This document shows positions 17,100 to 25,768 of a stretch of 64,000 bases of DNA, in pieces. The translations under genes were made by a program, and so were the position numbers. The notes beneath the pieces were generated by a model. It saw only the letters and a list, made by a program, of their open reading frames with translations, searched no databases and had not been told where the DNA came from. Positions within the stretch are counted from its first letter, which is position 1; the number at the start of each line of letters is the position of its first letter. The stretch is from JBJMLO01 sp045805265 (GTDB lineage: Bacteria; Actinomycetota; UBA4738; JACQTL01), in assembly GCA_045805265.1 (NCBI GenBank), contig JBJMLO010000021.1, positions 1-64,000 of the forward strand, written 5' to 3'.

Positions 17100-17390
17100 T
17101 CAGGCCGACTTCCACTCACGGAACACGCGCAGGAGGTCCTCGCGGGCCGGTTCCGGGATCTCCTCCTCCGTGAGGCGACCGGACACGCGCAGGACCGTCC
17201 GCATCTGGTCCAGGTAGGCGGTGCATTGGGGGCAGGACTGGAGGTGCTCGTCGAACCGCGCCCGGTCGGTCTCCGGCAGCGTGCCCTCCAGGTACTCCGT
17301 GATGCACTCCACGAGCTCGCGGCATGGCATGGCCGCAGGCTCGTCGGCGACCCGGCCCTGGCGGCCCCTGCGACGGCGGAGGAGGCTCAC
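17100..17390 (-). CDS. Zinc-finger anti-sigma factor (ZAS type) of the adjacent ECF sigma factor
   Basis: A 96-residue protein starting at a GTG that overlaps the sigma stop (GTGA), the classical coupling of a sigma/anti-sigma pair. A basic N terminus (SLLRRRRGRQGR) precedes the ZAS domain with H-x3-C-x2-C in DEHLQSCPQC and the helix YLDQMRTVLR. There is no membrane segment, so this is a soluble anti-sigma factor. Soluble ZAS proteins often respond to thiol oxidation, which releases zinc and sigma (family knowledge). A shortened duplicate lies at 14583. Confidence 0.88.
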   Translation of the reverse strand: MSLLRRRRGRQGRVADEPAAMPCRELVECITEYLEGTLPETDRARFDEHLQSCPQCTAYLDQMRTVLRVSGRLTEEEIPEPAREDLLRVFREWKSA

Positions 17391-18079
17391 GACGACTCCC
17401 CGTCCGGCTCGCCGGTGAGGTACTCGGCCAGTTGCCGGCGGACCTTCGACCGGGCCCGGTGCAGCAGCACGCGCTGGTTGACCTCGGTGATCCCGAGCAC
17501 GGCGCAGACCTCCTGGGAGGAGAACCCCTCCACGTCGCGCATCGTGATCACCTCGCGCTGGGCGGGGGGCAGCGTCTCGATCGCCTCGGCCACCCTCGAC
17601 AGCGTCTCCTTGGATTCCAAGCGCTGCTCGGGGATCTCGTCCCACGGCTGCGGCGGCGATGCCCAGCCGTGGGGCGACCGGTCGTCCTGCCCCCGGAACC
17701 GGTCGGGGTCGACGGCCGGCTCGAACGGATCGGTCGCCGCGTCGAACAGCGACGAGAACGGCACCGCTCGGCGCTCGCGCGTCCCCCGCGTCACGGCCCG
17801 GTTGACCAGGATGCGGAAGATCCAGGTCTTGAGCGAGGACCGGCCCTCGAACCGGGGGAGGCCCTGGAGGACCGCCACCCACGTCTCCTGGACCACCTCG
17901 TCGGCGACGTCCCGGGAGGGGACGTAGTTCCGGGCCAGTCGGGCCATCGGGCCCTGGTACATCTCGACCAGCGAGAGGAAGGCGGCCTCGTCCCCGGCCA
18001 GAAGGCGCGCGACCAGCTCGGCGTCCCGCGGCGCGGCGGGTGGTTCCTCCACGACGAGCTCCCGGGTGTCCTCGGCCAC
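17387..18079 (-). CDS. ECF-family RNA polymerase sigma factor
   Basis: A 230-residue sigma factor. Region 2 spans about residues 25-95 (MARLARNYVPSRDVADEVVQ, then TWIFRILVNRAV); a long linker of nearly 60 residues rich in Pro and Asp follows; region 4 is at about 150-215 (LPPAQREVITMRDVEGFSSQ, then VLLHRARSKVRRQL). The GTG start has the strong site GGAGGAGGATC. It is followed by its own anti-sigma gene. Targets are unknown; the beta-helix genes, one beside each anti-sigma copy, are the natural candidates (inference). A vegetative-type promoter is present upstream, so it need not depend on tkt transcription. Confidence 0.92.
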   Translation of the reverse strand: MAEDTRELVVEEPPAAPRDAELVARLLAGDEAAFLSLVEMYQGPMARLARNYVPSRDVADEVVQETWVAVLQGLPRFEGRSSLKTWIFRILVNRAVTRGTRERRAVPFSSLFDAATDPFEPAVDPDRFRGQDDRSPHGWASPPQPWDEIPEQRLESKETLSRVAEAIETLPPAQREVITMRDVEGFSSQEVCAVLGITEVNQRVLLHRARSKVRRQLAEYLTGEPDGESS

Positions 18080-18118
18080 GATCCTCCTCCGCCCGGCGCG
18101 GGGCCGGACCAGGGGCAG

Positions 18119-18147
18119 ACCATACGCAGGCAGCCGGAGCGCGTCCA
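18119..18147 (-). promoter_or_regulatory. Probable promoter of the ECF sigma/anti-sigma operon
   Basis: On the minus strand TGGACG (18142-18147) and TATGGT (18119-18124) are separated by 17 bases, a reasonable housekeeping promoter. It lies about 40 bases before the GTG start of the sigma gene and after the stop of tal-pgi. Confidence 0.5.
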
Positions 18148-18186
18148 GCCTCCCCGCGACCGGCGCCGGCCAGAGCGCTGCCGCGT

Positions 18187-20823
18187 TCACGTGGCGGCCA
18201 CGAGCTCGTCGAGCGTCACCCGCGCGACGCGCCGGTCGTGGGCCCGGAGCGACCGGAGGTCGCCCAGGGACTGCGCGTCGATCAGCGTGCCGAACGAGTA
18301 GGCCTGGCCCGGGATCTCCAGGTCGACCTCGCGGTCGTCGTCGACGACCTGGACGAACACGCCGGTGTTCGGCCCCCCCTTGTGGAGCTGCCCGGTCGAG
18401 TGCAGGAAGCGGGGCCCGAACCCGAGGGTCGTGGCCACGTGGAGCCGGTCTCGCAGCGCCATGCGGGCCTGCTGCAGCGTGTCCTCGGTGTCCCCGGTGC
18501 GGTCGAGGTAGGCCATGATCGCCACGTAGTCGCCGGGTTTCACCTCCGCGAGCAGCGCGTCGAGGTCGTCGTAATCGGGTTCCTCGCCGGCCCCGCGCTC
18601 CAGGATCTCCTTCGTCGCGGCCTTGGCCTCGGCCACGTTCGGCTGGTCGAAGGCGTTGATCCCCAGGATGTGCCCGGCGATCGCGGTCGCCAGCTCCCAC
18701 CGGAAGAACTCTGCGCCGATCTGCAGCGGGCCGTCGTACCGGAGGCGCACGACCGGGTGCCCGGCGTCCGCCAGCGCGTCCAGGCCCTCGTGCTCGCCGA
18801 TCGCGACGAACACCCGGTCGTCGCCGTAGACCTCCGGCGGGCCGAGGTCCTCGCCGACCACGGGCAGGATGCCCTTGCCCTCCTTGCCGGTGGACTCCGC
18901 GATGAGCTGCTCGACCCAGCTCCCGAACGACGCAATGGCGGGCGGGAGGAACAGCGTCAGCTTGTCGCGCCCGGCCAGCGCGCCCTCGCCCATCACGGCG
19001 CCGAGCAGTGACGCGGGCGCGTCGGCGACGGCCACGCAGCCGTCGTTCGCGCACTCCATCTGCTCCGCGCGATCGAGCAGCCCGTGGAGGTCCATGCCGA
19101 TCAGGGCGGCCGGGACCAGCCCGAAGTACGACAGCGCCGAGTACCGCCCGCCGATGTCGTCGGGGTTCCTGAACGTCGCCCGGAACCCGTGGTCGGCCGC
19201 CAGCTTCTCGAGCCGCGTCCCGGGGTCGGTGATCGCGACGAACTGCTCGCCGTGGGGAGCCAGCGACCAGAAGTGGGCGAAGTGGCTGAGGGTCTCCGTC
19301 GTCGTGCCCGACTTCGACGCCACGATGAACAGCGTGTGCTCGAGGTCGAGGTCGTCGGTCACCCGCATGACCGTGACCGGATGGGTCGTGTCGAGCACGG
19401 TCAGCCGCAGCGCGCCGTCCGCCGCGCCGAACGTCTCCGAGAGCACGTCCGGCGCCAGCGACGAGCCGCCCATCCCCAGCAGGACCGCCGTGGTGTAGCC
19501 GTCGGCCGCGGCCTGCTTCGCGAACCCCTCCAGGTCCGACACGTGCTCGTGCAGGAGGTCGGCCACCGTCAGCCATCCCAGCCGGTTGGTGATCTCGGTG
19601 GGATCGTCCTTCCACACCGTGTGGTCCTTGCGCCAGATGCGCAGCAGGACGTCGTCGGAAGCCATGCGCTGCAGGCGAGCCCGCACCGCGGGCTCCAGCG
19701 ACCCCAGGGAGTCGGCGTACTTCGCGAGGCCCGCGCGGACCTCCCCCAGCTTCGCGTCGAGGGTCTCGATGAGCTTGTCGAAGTCCTTCTCGAAGGAGGC
19801 CAGGCCCTCGGTCAGCAGCGTGCCGGTGACCTGCTGCAGGTCCACGCCCTGCCGCGCGAGCTCGGCGAGCGTGGCCCGGTCCGCGTCGAGGTTCTCCTCC
19901 ACCGCGTGGGGCCTCACCACGCCGTGGTCGCGGAACGCGTCCATGGTGGCCGACGGCATGGTGTTCACGGTGTCGGGCCCGGCCAGCTCTTCGACGTACA
20001 TCGTGTCGGGGTAGGAAGGATCCTTCACCGACGTCGAGGCCCACAGCGGCCGCTGGACCTGCGCGCCGGCGTCGGCCAGGCGCTGCCACCGCTCCCCGGC
20101 GAAGATCTCCCGGAACTTCGCGTACGCCTCCTTGGCGTTGGCGATCGCGGCCTTCCCCCGCAGGGGCGAGCCCTCCGGCAGCTTCGCGTCGATCGCCGTG
20201 TCCACCCGGGACACGAAGAACGAGGCCACGCCGGCGACGCGGTCGAGGGACTGTCCGGCCGCGAGACGGGCCTCCAGCCCGGCGACGTACGAGGCGGCGA
20301 CGTGCTCGTACGCCTCCACGCTGAACAGCAGCGTGACGTTCACGTTGATGCCGGCCGAGATGAGCGCAGTGATCACCGGCAGGCCCTCGGGGGTGGCGGG
20401 GACCTTGATCATCACGTTGGGGCGGTCGATGCGCGCCCACAGCTGCTTCGCGGCCGCTATCGACCCGTCGGTGTCGCGGGCCAGGCGCGGCTCGAGCTCG
20501 AACGAGACGAACCCGTCGCGCCCGTTCGCCGCGTCGTACACCGGCCGGAGCACGCCGGCGGCGAGCTGGATGTCGACCAGGGCCAGGTCGTAGAACAGGC
20601 CGAGGGCGTCGACCCGGCTGGTGTCGGCGATCTCGTCGATGACGCCGTCGTAGTCGGTCGACCCGCCGATGGCCTTGGCGAAGATCGACGGGTTCGAGGT
20701 GACGCCGGTCAGGCCGTCGCCGTCGCGAAGCCGCTCGAGCGTCCCGCCCGTGACGACGGTCCGGCGGAGGAAGTCGAGCCACACGCTCTGGCCGGCGGCG
20801 TGCAGTTCCTGCAGTGGGTTCAT
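18187..20823 (-). CDS. tal-pgi: Bifunctional transaldolase / glucose-6-phosphate isomerase
   Basis: An 878-residue cytosolic fusion. Residues 1 to about 370 are a transaldolase with the Schiff-base lysine in NVMIKVPATPEG (K140), preceded by GVTSNPSIFAKAI. The remainder is phosphoglucose isomerase, seen from the sugar-phosphate motifs GMGGSSLAPDVL and VASKSGTTTET and the C-terminal LHSTGQLHKGGPNTG. The fusion links the non-oxidative pentose phosphate branch to glycolysis and is known in several actinobacteria and other phyla. The ATG lies four bases after the tkt stop, with AAGGAG inside the tkt end, so the two are one operon. Confidence 0.95.
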   Translation of the reverse strand: MNPLQELHAAGQSVWLDFLRRTVVTGGTLERLRDGDGLTGVTSNPSIFAKAIGGSTDYDGVIDEIADTSRVDALGLFYDLALVDIQLAAGVLRPVYDAANGRDGFVSFELEPRLARDTDGSIAAAKQLWARIDRPNVMIKVPATPEGLPVITALISAGINVNVTLLFSVEAYEHVAASYVAGLEARLAAGQSLDRVAGVASFFVSRVDTAIDAKLPEGSPLRGKAAIANAKEAYAKFREIFAGERWQRLADAGAQVQRPLWASTSVKDPSYPDTMYVEELAGPDTVNTMPSATMDAFRDHGVVRPHAVEENLDADRATLAELARQGVDLQQVTGTLLTEGLASFEKDFDKLIETLDAKLGEVRAGLAKYADSLGSLEPAVRARLQRMASDDVLLRIWRKDHTVWKDDPTEITNRLGWLTVADLLHEHVSDLEGFAKQAAADGYTTAVLLGMGGSSLAPDVLSETFGAADGALRLTVLDTTHPVTVMRVTDDLDLEHTLFIVASKSGTTTETLSHFAHFWSLAPHGEQFVAITDPGTRLEKLAADHGFRATFRNPDDIGGRYSALSYFGLVPAALIGMDLHGLLDRAEQMECANDGCVAVADAPASLLGAVMGEGALAGRDKLTLFLPPAIASFGSWVEQLIAESTGKEGKGILPVVGEDLGPPEVYGDDRVFVAIGEHEGLDALADAGHPVVRLRYDGPLQIGAEFFRWELATAIAGHILGINAFDQPNVAEAKAATKEILERGAGEEPDYDDLDALLAEVKPGDYVAIMAYLDRTGDTEDTLQQARMALRDRLHVATTLGFGPRFLHSTGQLHKGGPNTGVFVQVVDDDREVDLEIPGQAYSFGTLIDAQSLGDLRSLRAHDRRVARVTLDELVAAT

Positions 20824-20827
20824 CCGC

Positions 20828-22885
20828 TCACTCCTTCTTGGCCTTGCCCAGCAGGCCCTTCGCACGGGCGGCGACGTTCTCGGGGGTGAAGCCGAACTCC
20901 TGGAACAGGCGGTCGGCGGGCGCGCTGGCCCCGAAGTGGTCGAGGGTGACCGTTGCGTCGGCGTAGCGCGACCAGCCGAACGGCGACGCCGCCTCGATCG
21001 CCAGCACCGGGACACCGGACGGGAACACCTGGGTCCGGTAGTCGGCGTCCTGCTGCTCGAACAGCTCCCAGGAGGGCATGGACACGACCTGGGCGGACAC
21101 CCCGTCGTCCAGCAGCAGCCGTCGGGCGGCGACCGCCAGCTGGACCTCGGAGCCGGTCGCGGCCAGCACGACGTCGTCGCCCCGCTCCACGACCCACGCG
21201 CCGAGGCCCACGGCGGTGCGGGGCACGTCGGCGATCACCGGGAGGTTCTGGCGGGACAGCACCAGGGCGGTGGGCCCGTGCCGATGCTGGAGGGCCACGC
21301 GCCACGCCTGGGCGGTCTCGTTCGCGTCGGCCGGCCGGATCACGGTCAGGCCGGGCATCGCCCGCAGCGAGGCCAGGTGCTCGATCGGCTGGTGGGTGGG
21401 GCCGTCCTCGCCGAGACCGATGGAGTCGTGGGTCCAGACGTACACGACCGGCAGCCCCTGCAGCGCGGCCATGCGCACCGCCGGGCGCATGTAGTCGGAG
21501 AACACGAAGAACGTGCCGCCGTAGATGCGTAGGCCGGCGTGCGCGGCGATGCCGTTCATCACGGAGCCCATGCCGTGCTCGCGGACGCCGAAGTGGAAGT
21601 TCCTCCCGGAGAAGTCCTCGGTGCCGATGTCGGCGTAGCCCTGCAGGTAGGTCTCGGTCGACGGCGCGAGGTCGGCCGAGCCCCCCACCAGCTCCGGGAC
21701 GGCCTCCGCGATGGCGTTCAGCGTCTGGCCGGACGCCACGCGCGTCGACAGAGGCTTGTCGGTGGAGAAGGACGGCAGCGTCGACTCCCACTTCGCGGGC
21801 AGCTCGCCCGCGGTCACCCGGCGGAACTCGGCGGCGCCGTGGGGGTGCTCGGCCTCGAAGGCAGCGAACCGCTCGTTCCACTCGACGTGCTGCCCCGCGG
21901 CGCGGCTGCCGGACTCGCGGTAGTACCGCAGGGCCTCGTCGGGGACGGTGAACGGCTCGGTGTACGGCCAGCCCAGGTTCTTCTTCGCGGCGGCAATCTC
22001 CTCGTCGCCGAGCGGCGAGCCGTGCGCCGACGCCGTGCCCTGCTTGTGGGGGGCCCCGTAGCCGATCACGGAGCGCACCACGATCAGCGAGGGATGGTCG
22101 CCGAACGCCTGCGCGGTGCGGACGGCCTCCTCCAGCTCGCCGAGGTCGTTCGCGTCGGAGACCTCGAGCACGTGCCAGCCGTACGCCTCGAAGCGCCGGC
22201 CGACCTGTTCGCGGAACGCGAGCTCGGTAGACCCCTCGATCGAGATGTGGTTGTCGTCGTAGAACATGACCAGCTTGCCGAGGTGGAGGTTGCCGGCGAG
22301 GGACGCCGCCTCCGAGCTGACGCCCTCCATCAGGTCGCCGTCGCCGCAGATCACGTACGTGTGGTGGTCCACGATCTCGTGACCGGGGCGGTTGAACCGA
22401 GCGGCCATCATCCGCTCGGCGATGGCCAGGCCGACGCCGTTGGCCACCCCCTGGCCGAGCGGGCCGGTCGACACCTCCACGCCGGGGCACAGGCCGCGCT
22501 CCGGGTGACCGGCGCACCTGGAGCCCCACTGCCGGAAGCTCTTGATGTCGTCGAGCGACAGGTCGTAGCCGGTGAGGTGGAGCAGCGCGTACTGCAGCAG
22601 GCAGGCGTGGCCGGCGGACAGCACGAACCGGTCGCGGTCCGGCCAGGACGGGTCGCCGGGGTCGTGCCGCAGGAACTTGGTGAACAGCGTGTAGCCGACC
22701 GGCGCCATGCCCATCGGCGTCCCGGGGTGGCCGGAGTTCGCCTTCTGGACGGCGTCCATGGCGAGCGTCCGGATCGTGTTGATGCACAGGCGCTCGAGCT
22801 CGGACTGCTCTTCGTGCTTGTGGGGTGTGGCCTCCGCGGCGTGGACGACCACGTCGGGACGGAGCTCCTGTTCGTCGATGGCCAT
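20828..22885 (-). CDS. tkt: Transketolase
   Basis: A 685-residue thiamine-diphosphate enzyme of normal length. Visible motifs: substrate-binding His in NSGHPGTPMG, ThDP-binding GDGDLMEGVSSEAASLAGN, GTASAHGSPLG, and the C-terminal GSADLAPSTETY and FGVREHGM. The ATG at MAIDEQ was taken because GAGGAG precedes it by six bases; an earlier in-frame codon would add 15 residues. A possible -10 (TAGTCT on the minus strand, 22930-22935) lies about 45 bases upstream. It transfers two-carbon units in the pentose phosphate pathway together with the downstream transaldolase. Confidence 0.95.
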   Translation of the reverse strand: MAIDEQELRPDVVVHAAEATPHKHEEQSELERLCINTIRTLAMDAVQKANSGHPGTPMGMAPVGYTLFTKFLRHDPGDPSWPDRDRFVLSAGHACLLQYALLHLTGYDLSLDDIKSFRQWGSRCAGHPERGLCPGVEVSTGPLGQGVANGVGLAIAERMMAARFNRPGHEIVDHHTYVICGDGDLMEGVSSEAASLAGNLHLGKLVMFYDDNHISIEGSTELAFREQVGRRFEAYGWHVLEVSDANDLGELEEAVRTAQAFGDHPSLIVVRSVIGYGAPHKQGTASAHGSPLGDEEIAAAKKNLGWPYTEPFTVPDEALRYYRESGSRAAGQHVEWNERFAAFEAEHPHGAAEFRRVTAGELPAKWESTLPSFSTDKPLSTRVASGQTLNAIAEAVPELVGGSADLAPSTETYLQGYADIGTEDFSGRNFHFGVREHGMGSVMNGIAAHAGLRIYGGTFFVFSDYMRPAVRMAALQGLPVVYVWTHDSIGLGEDGPTHQPIEHLASLRAMPGLTVIRPADANETAQAWRVALQHRHGPTALVLSRQNLPVIADVPRTAVGLGAWVVERGDDVVLAATGSEVQLAVAARRLLLDDGVSAQVVSMPSWELFEQQDADYRTQVFPSGVPVLAIEAASPFGWSRYADATVTLDHFGASAPADRLFQEFGFTPENVAARAKGLLGKAKKE

Positions 22886-22970
22886 GGGGTACTCCTCGAG
22901 CTGCTCGGGCGGCTGGTACCGAGCCCGCAAGACTAGTCGGAACCGGCGAGGGCTTCGTTACAGGGAGCGG

Positions 22971-23708
22971 TCACTCCACGATGTCGTCGAGGCGCTCGCC
23001 GTAGGCCGGGATCAGGGGAACGTACGGCTCGCGGTCGCCATCCCATTCGAGCCCCTCGATCTGCCGCCGGCTGCGGCGGCCGGCCAGCGCCCTGAACAGC
23101 TCGAAGCGGTTGCCGGTGAGCGTGGCCCCGGGGTCGGTGGTTCCGCAGAGGCGCTCCTTGCCGTCGTACCGCAGGCGGAGCGCGGGGATCCCGAGCGAGT
23201 CGAGCCGGAACCCGAGCCCCACAGCGAACGAGGCCAGCCCGATGCGGCAGGCCGCCGAGTCGCGCTCGCCGGGCCTGTCGAGCGCGCCCCGGATGTCCTG
23301 CCCGTGCCCGGCCAGGTCGGTGACGAGAATGGAGTCCAGGAACGGTTCCGGGAAGGGGAACGGCTCCTCGCCCCGGAGCTTGGGCATCAGCTGCTCCACC
23401 AGACCGTCCCACTCCTCGAGGACCTGCGGGAAGGGCGCGTCGCGGCGCCGGGCCACCTCCTCGCCGTTGATCCGGTCCCGGAGGTCGGCCTGGCCGGGGT
23501 CCCGGAGCGACTCGAGCAGCCGGAACTCCGGCGGCGCGTCCCCGGTGTTGGTGATGCGAGCCTCCCCGACCAGGTGCGCCACGACGTCGCGCACCGACCA
23601 CGCGGGCGTGGCCGGCACGTTCGTGCCGAGCTCCTCCTCGGACAGCCCGGCGACCAGCTCACGCAGGCGTTCGCGGGTCTCGGCATAGACGGCTGCGGTG
23701 TCGGCCAT
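22971..23708 (-). CDS. Maleylpyruvate isomerase family, mycothiol-dependent type protein
   Basis: A 245-residue DinB/MDMPI-like protein. The N-terminal four-helix bundle has SVRDVVAHLVGEA and VTDLAGHGQDIRGAL, whose His residues are likely metal ligands; a smaller C-terminal sterol-carrier-like domain follows (PGATLTGNRFELFRALAGRR). Such proteins in actinobacteria use mycothiol or have unknown substrates. The ATG was chosen for the AGGAG eight bases before it. It stands alone between tkt and the aldo/keto reductase, read in the same direction. Confidence 0.82.
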   Translation of the reverse strand: MADTAAVYAETRERLRELVAGLSEEELGTNVPATPAWSVRDVVAHLVGEARITNTGDAPPEFRLLESLRDPGQADLRDRINGEEVARRRDAPFPQVLEEWDGLVEQLMPKLRGEEPFPFPEPFLDSILVTDLAGHGQDIRGALDRPGERDSAACRIGLASFAVGLGFRLDSLGIPALRLRYDGKERLCGTTDPGATLTGNRFELFRALAGRRSRRQIEGLEWDGDREPYVPLIPAYGERLDDIVE

Positions 23709-23800
23709 GGCATCGCTCCTGGGCTCGAAGGGGAATACTCTCGCATCCATCCGCAGGCGCTGGATCACGCTGGACACGCCCGGCCTTCGGCTCGCCGGAA

Positions 23801-24781
23801 CTACGAATGGCCGAGGACGGGGTGAGGACGGTAGGGGGCCTCGAGCCGCGCCACCTCGTCCTCGCTCAGCCGCACGTCGACCGCGGCGACCGCATCCTCC
23901 AGGTGCCGGACCCTGGTCGCGCCCACGATCGGCGCGGTCACGGCGGGCTTGCCGAGCAGCCACGCCAGCGCGATCTGGGCCGGTGGCAGGTCGCGGTCGC
24001 CGGCGACGGCCTCCACCGCGTCCACCACGTCGAAGTCCTGCTCGCCGTACAGGGTCTCGGCGTACGGATCGGAACCCGCCCTGACCGTGTGCCGCTCACC
24101 GCCCCGTCCCCACGTGCCGGCCAGCAGCCCACGAGCCAGCGGGCTCCAGGGGATGATCCCCACTCCCTGGTCCATGCAGAGCGGGATCATCTCCCGCTCC
24201 TCCTCCCGGTACACCAGGTTGTAGTAGTTCTGCATCGACGCGAACGTCGTCCACCCTTCCGTGCGCGCGATCGACTGCGCCTTGGCGAACTGCCACGCGA
24301 ACATGCTGGAGGCTCCGATGTAGCGGGCCTTGCCCGATCGCACCACGTCGTGCAGCGCCTCCATGGTCTCCTCGATCGGTGTCTCGTAGTCCCACCGGTG
24401 GATCTGGTACAGGTCGACGTGGTCGGTTCCCAGCCGCCCGAGGGAGGCGTCGATGGCGGCCAGGACGTGCTTGCGGGACAGGCCCCCCTCGTTCGGTCCG
24501 GGGCCCATGGGGTAGTAGACCTTCGTGGCGAGCACGTAGTCCTCCCGGCGAGGGAACAGCTTGACCAGCAGCCGTCCGGTGATCTCCTCGCTCTCCCCGT
24601 CGGAGTACATGTCGGCGGTGTCGAAGAAGGTGACCCCGGCCTCGACAGCCCGGCGCACGATCGGCTCGGCCTGCTCCTCGTCCAGATGCCAGGGACGCTC
24701 GGCGGGATCGCCGTAGCTCATCATGCCCAGACAGATCCGCGACACCTTCAGGCCCGACGATCCCAACGTCACGTACTGCAT
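23801..24781 (-). CDS. Aldo/keto reductase
   Basis: A 326-residue NADPH-dependent oxidoreductase. The catalytic tetrad is present: Asp and Tyr in FFDTADMYSDG, Lys in LATKVYYPMG and His in DLYQIHRWDY. MQYVTLGSSGLKVSRICLGM at the start and the NADP-binding end (PIVGATRVRHLEDAV) fit the AKR11/YajO-like group. AAAGGAGGAGC lies directly before the ATG. It overlaps the EamA gene by 13 bases, so the two are cotranscribed. The substrate is unknown. Confidence 0.92.
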   Translation of the reverse strand: MQYVTLGSSGLKVSRICLGMMSYGDPAERPWHLDEEQAEPIVRRAVEAGVTFFDTADMYSDGESEEITGRLLVKLFPRREDYVLATKVYYPMGPGPNEGGLSRKHVLAAIDASLGRLGTDHVDLYQIHRWDYETPIEETMEALHDVVRSGKARYIGASSMFAWQFAKAQSIARTEGWTTFASMQNYYNLVYREEEREMIPLCMDQGVGIIPWSPLARGLLAGTWGRGGERHTVRAGSDPYAETLYGEQDFDVVDAVEAVAGDRDLPPAQIALAWLLGKPAVTAPIVGATRVRHLEDAVAAVDVRLSEDEVARLEAPYRPHPVLGHS

Positions 24782-25722
24782 TGCTCCTCCTTTCGGTGGA
24801 TGCGGTTCCGATGCAGCGCCACGCCTCCGATCACGAGGCCGATCCCGACCAGATCCTGAAGGGTCGGGATCTGGCCGAGCACCACCGCCCCGATGATCGT
24901 CGCGACCATCGGCAGGAGCGCGAGCATCAGGGCGAAGGTCGCCCTCGACAGCCTCGCCATCGCCAGCTGATCGGTGACGTACGGGATGACCGAGGAGCAG
25001 ATACCCACACCGACTCCTGCCAACAGCAGCGTGGGGTGGGAGAAGGCCGCCGTGGCCTGACTCAGGCCGACCGGGGTCACCGCCACGGCCGCGACGAGCA
25101 TCGAGGCGGCCAGCCGGTCGATCCCCGCCATCGCCGCTCCGTGCTGCCGCCGATCCTCCGGAGCGCCGTTGGCGATGCGGTGGCCGAGGATCACGTAGAG
25201 CACGAACAGCGCGCAGTTCGTGAAGGCGAAGACGAACCCGAGCGGCTGGCCCTGGATCCGGAGGTTCGTGATGGTGGCCACCCCGAGCGTGGTGAGTGCA
25301 AGCGCCGCGGCGTTGCGCCCGGTCCGGGCGCCGAGGGCCGCGAGGAGCACCGTTCCGAGGAACTCGATCGCCCCCACGGTGGACAGCGGGAGCCGGTCCA
25401 CGGCGAGATAGAACACCGAGTTCATCGCGGCGAGCACCGCCCCCAGCCCGGCCACGACCCATCGCCCCTCCCGATCCAGCATCCGGAGGACCCGCCACGG
25501 ACGCCGCCACAGCGCGAATACGGCCGCCGCGCTCACGATGCGGAGCCACGCCACTCCGAGCACGTCCACCCGCGCGAACAGGAGCACGGCGAACGACGGC
25601 CCGAGGTAGTGGAAGACGGCGCTCACCAGGAAGAAGCCCTGCGGCGGCAGCCGGCGCAGCTTCCCGGACGGGATCGGATCTCCCGCATCCCGAGCCTCGG
25701 CCCCTTGAGATGGCCCGCGCAT
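24769..25722 (-). CDS. EamA/RhaT-family drug/metabolite exporter
   Basis: A 317-residue membrane protein with ten hydrophobic segments in two five-helix EamA repeats (first ending near LGVATITNL, second ending near LQDLVGIGLVIGG). The tail is short and basic. The ATG has no ribosome site but is preceded at six bases by TATTCT, so a leaderless transcript is likely. It faces an Lrp/AsnC regulator, and DMT exporters in such pairs usually export amino acids or related metabolites under control of that regulator (inference). Confidence 0.88.
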   Translation of the reverse strand: MRGPSQGAEARDAGDPIPSGKLRRLPPQGFFLVSAVFHYLGPSFAVLLFARVDVLGVAWLRIVSAAAVFALWRRPWRVLRMLDREGRWVVAGLGAVLAAMNSVFYLAVDRLPLSTVGAIEFLGTVLLAALGARTGRNAAALALTTLGVATITNLRIQGQPLGFVFAFTNCALFVLYVILGHRIANGAPEDRRQHGAAMAGIDRLAASMLVAAVAVTPVGLSQATAAFSHPTLLLAGVGVGICSSVIPYVTDQLAMARLSRATFALMLALLPMVATIIGAVVLGQIPTLQDLVGIGLVIGGVALHRNRIHRKEEQCST

Positions 25723-25728
25723 GGGTGC

Positions 25729-25734
25729 AGAATA
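25729..25734 (-). promoter_or_regulatory. Putative -10 box of a leaderless EamA transcript
   Basis: TATTCT on the minus strand ends six bases before the EamA ATG, the spacing seen for TANNNT boxes of leaderless actinobacterial genes. No convincing -35 is present, which is usual for this class. Confidence 0.35.
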
Positions 25735-25768
25735 CGAAGGCCATACACGATTCGAGAAGGGCCGAGCA

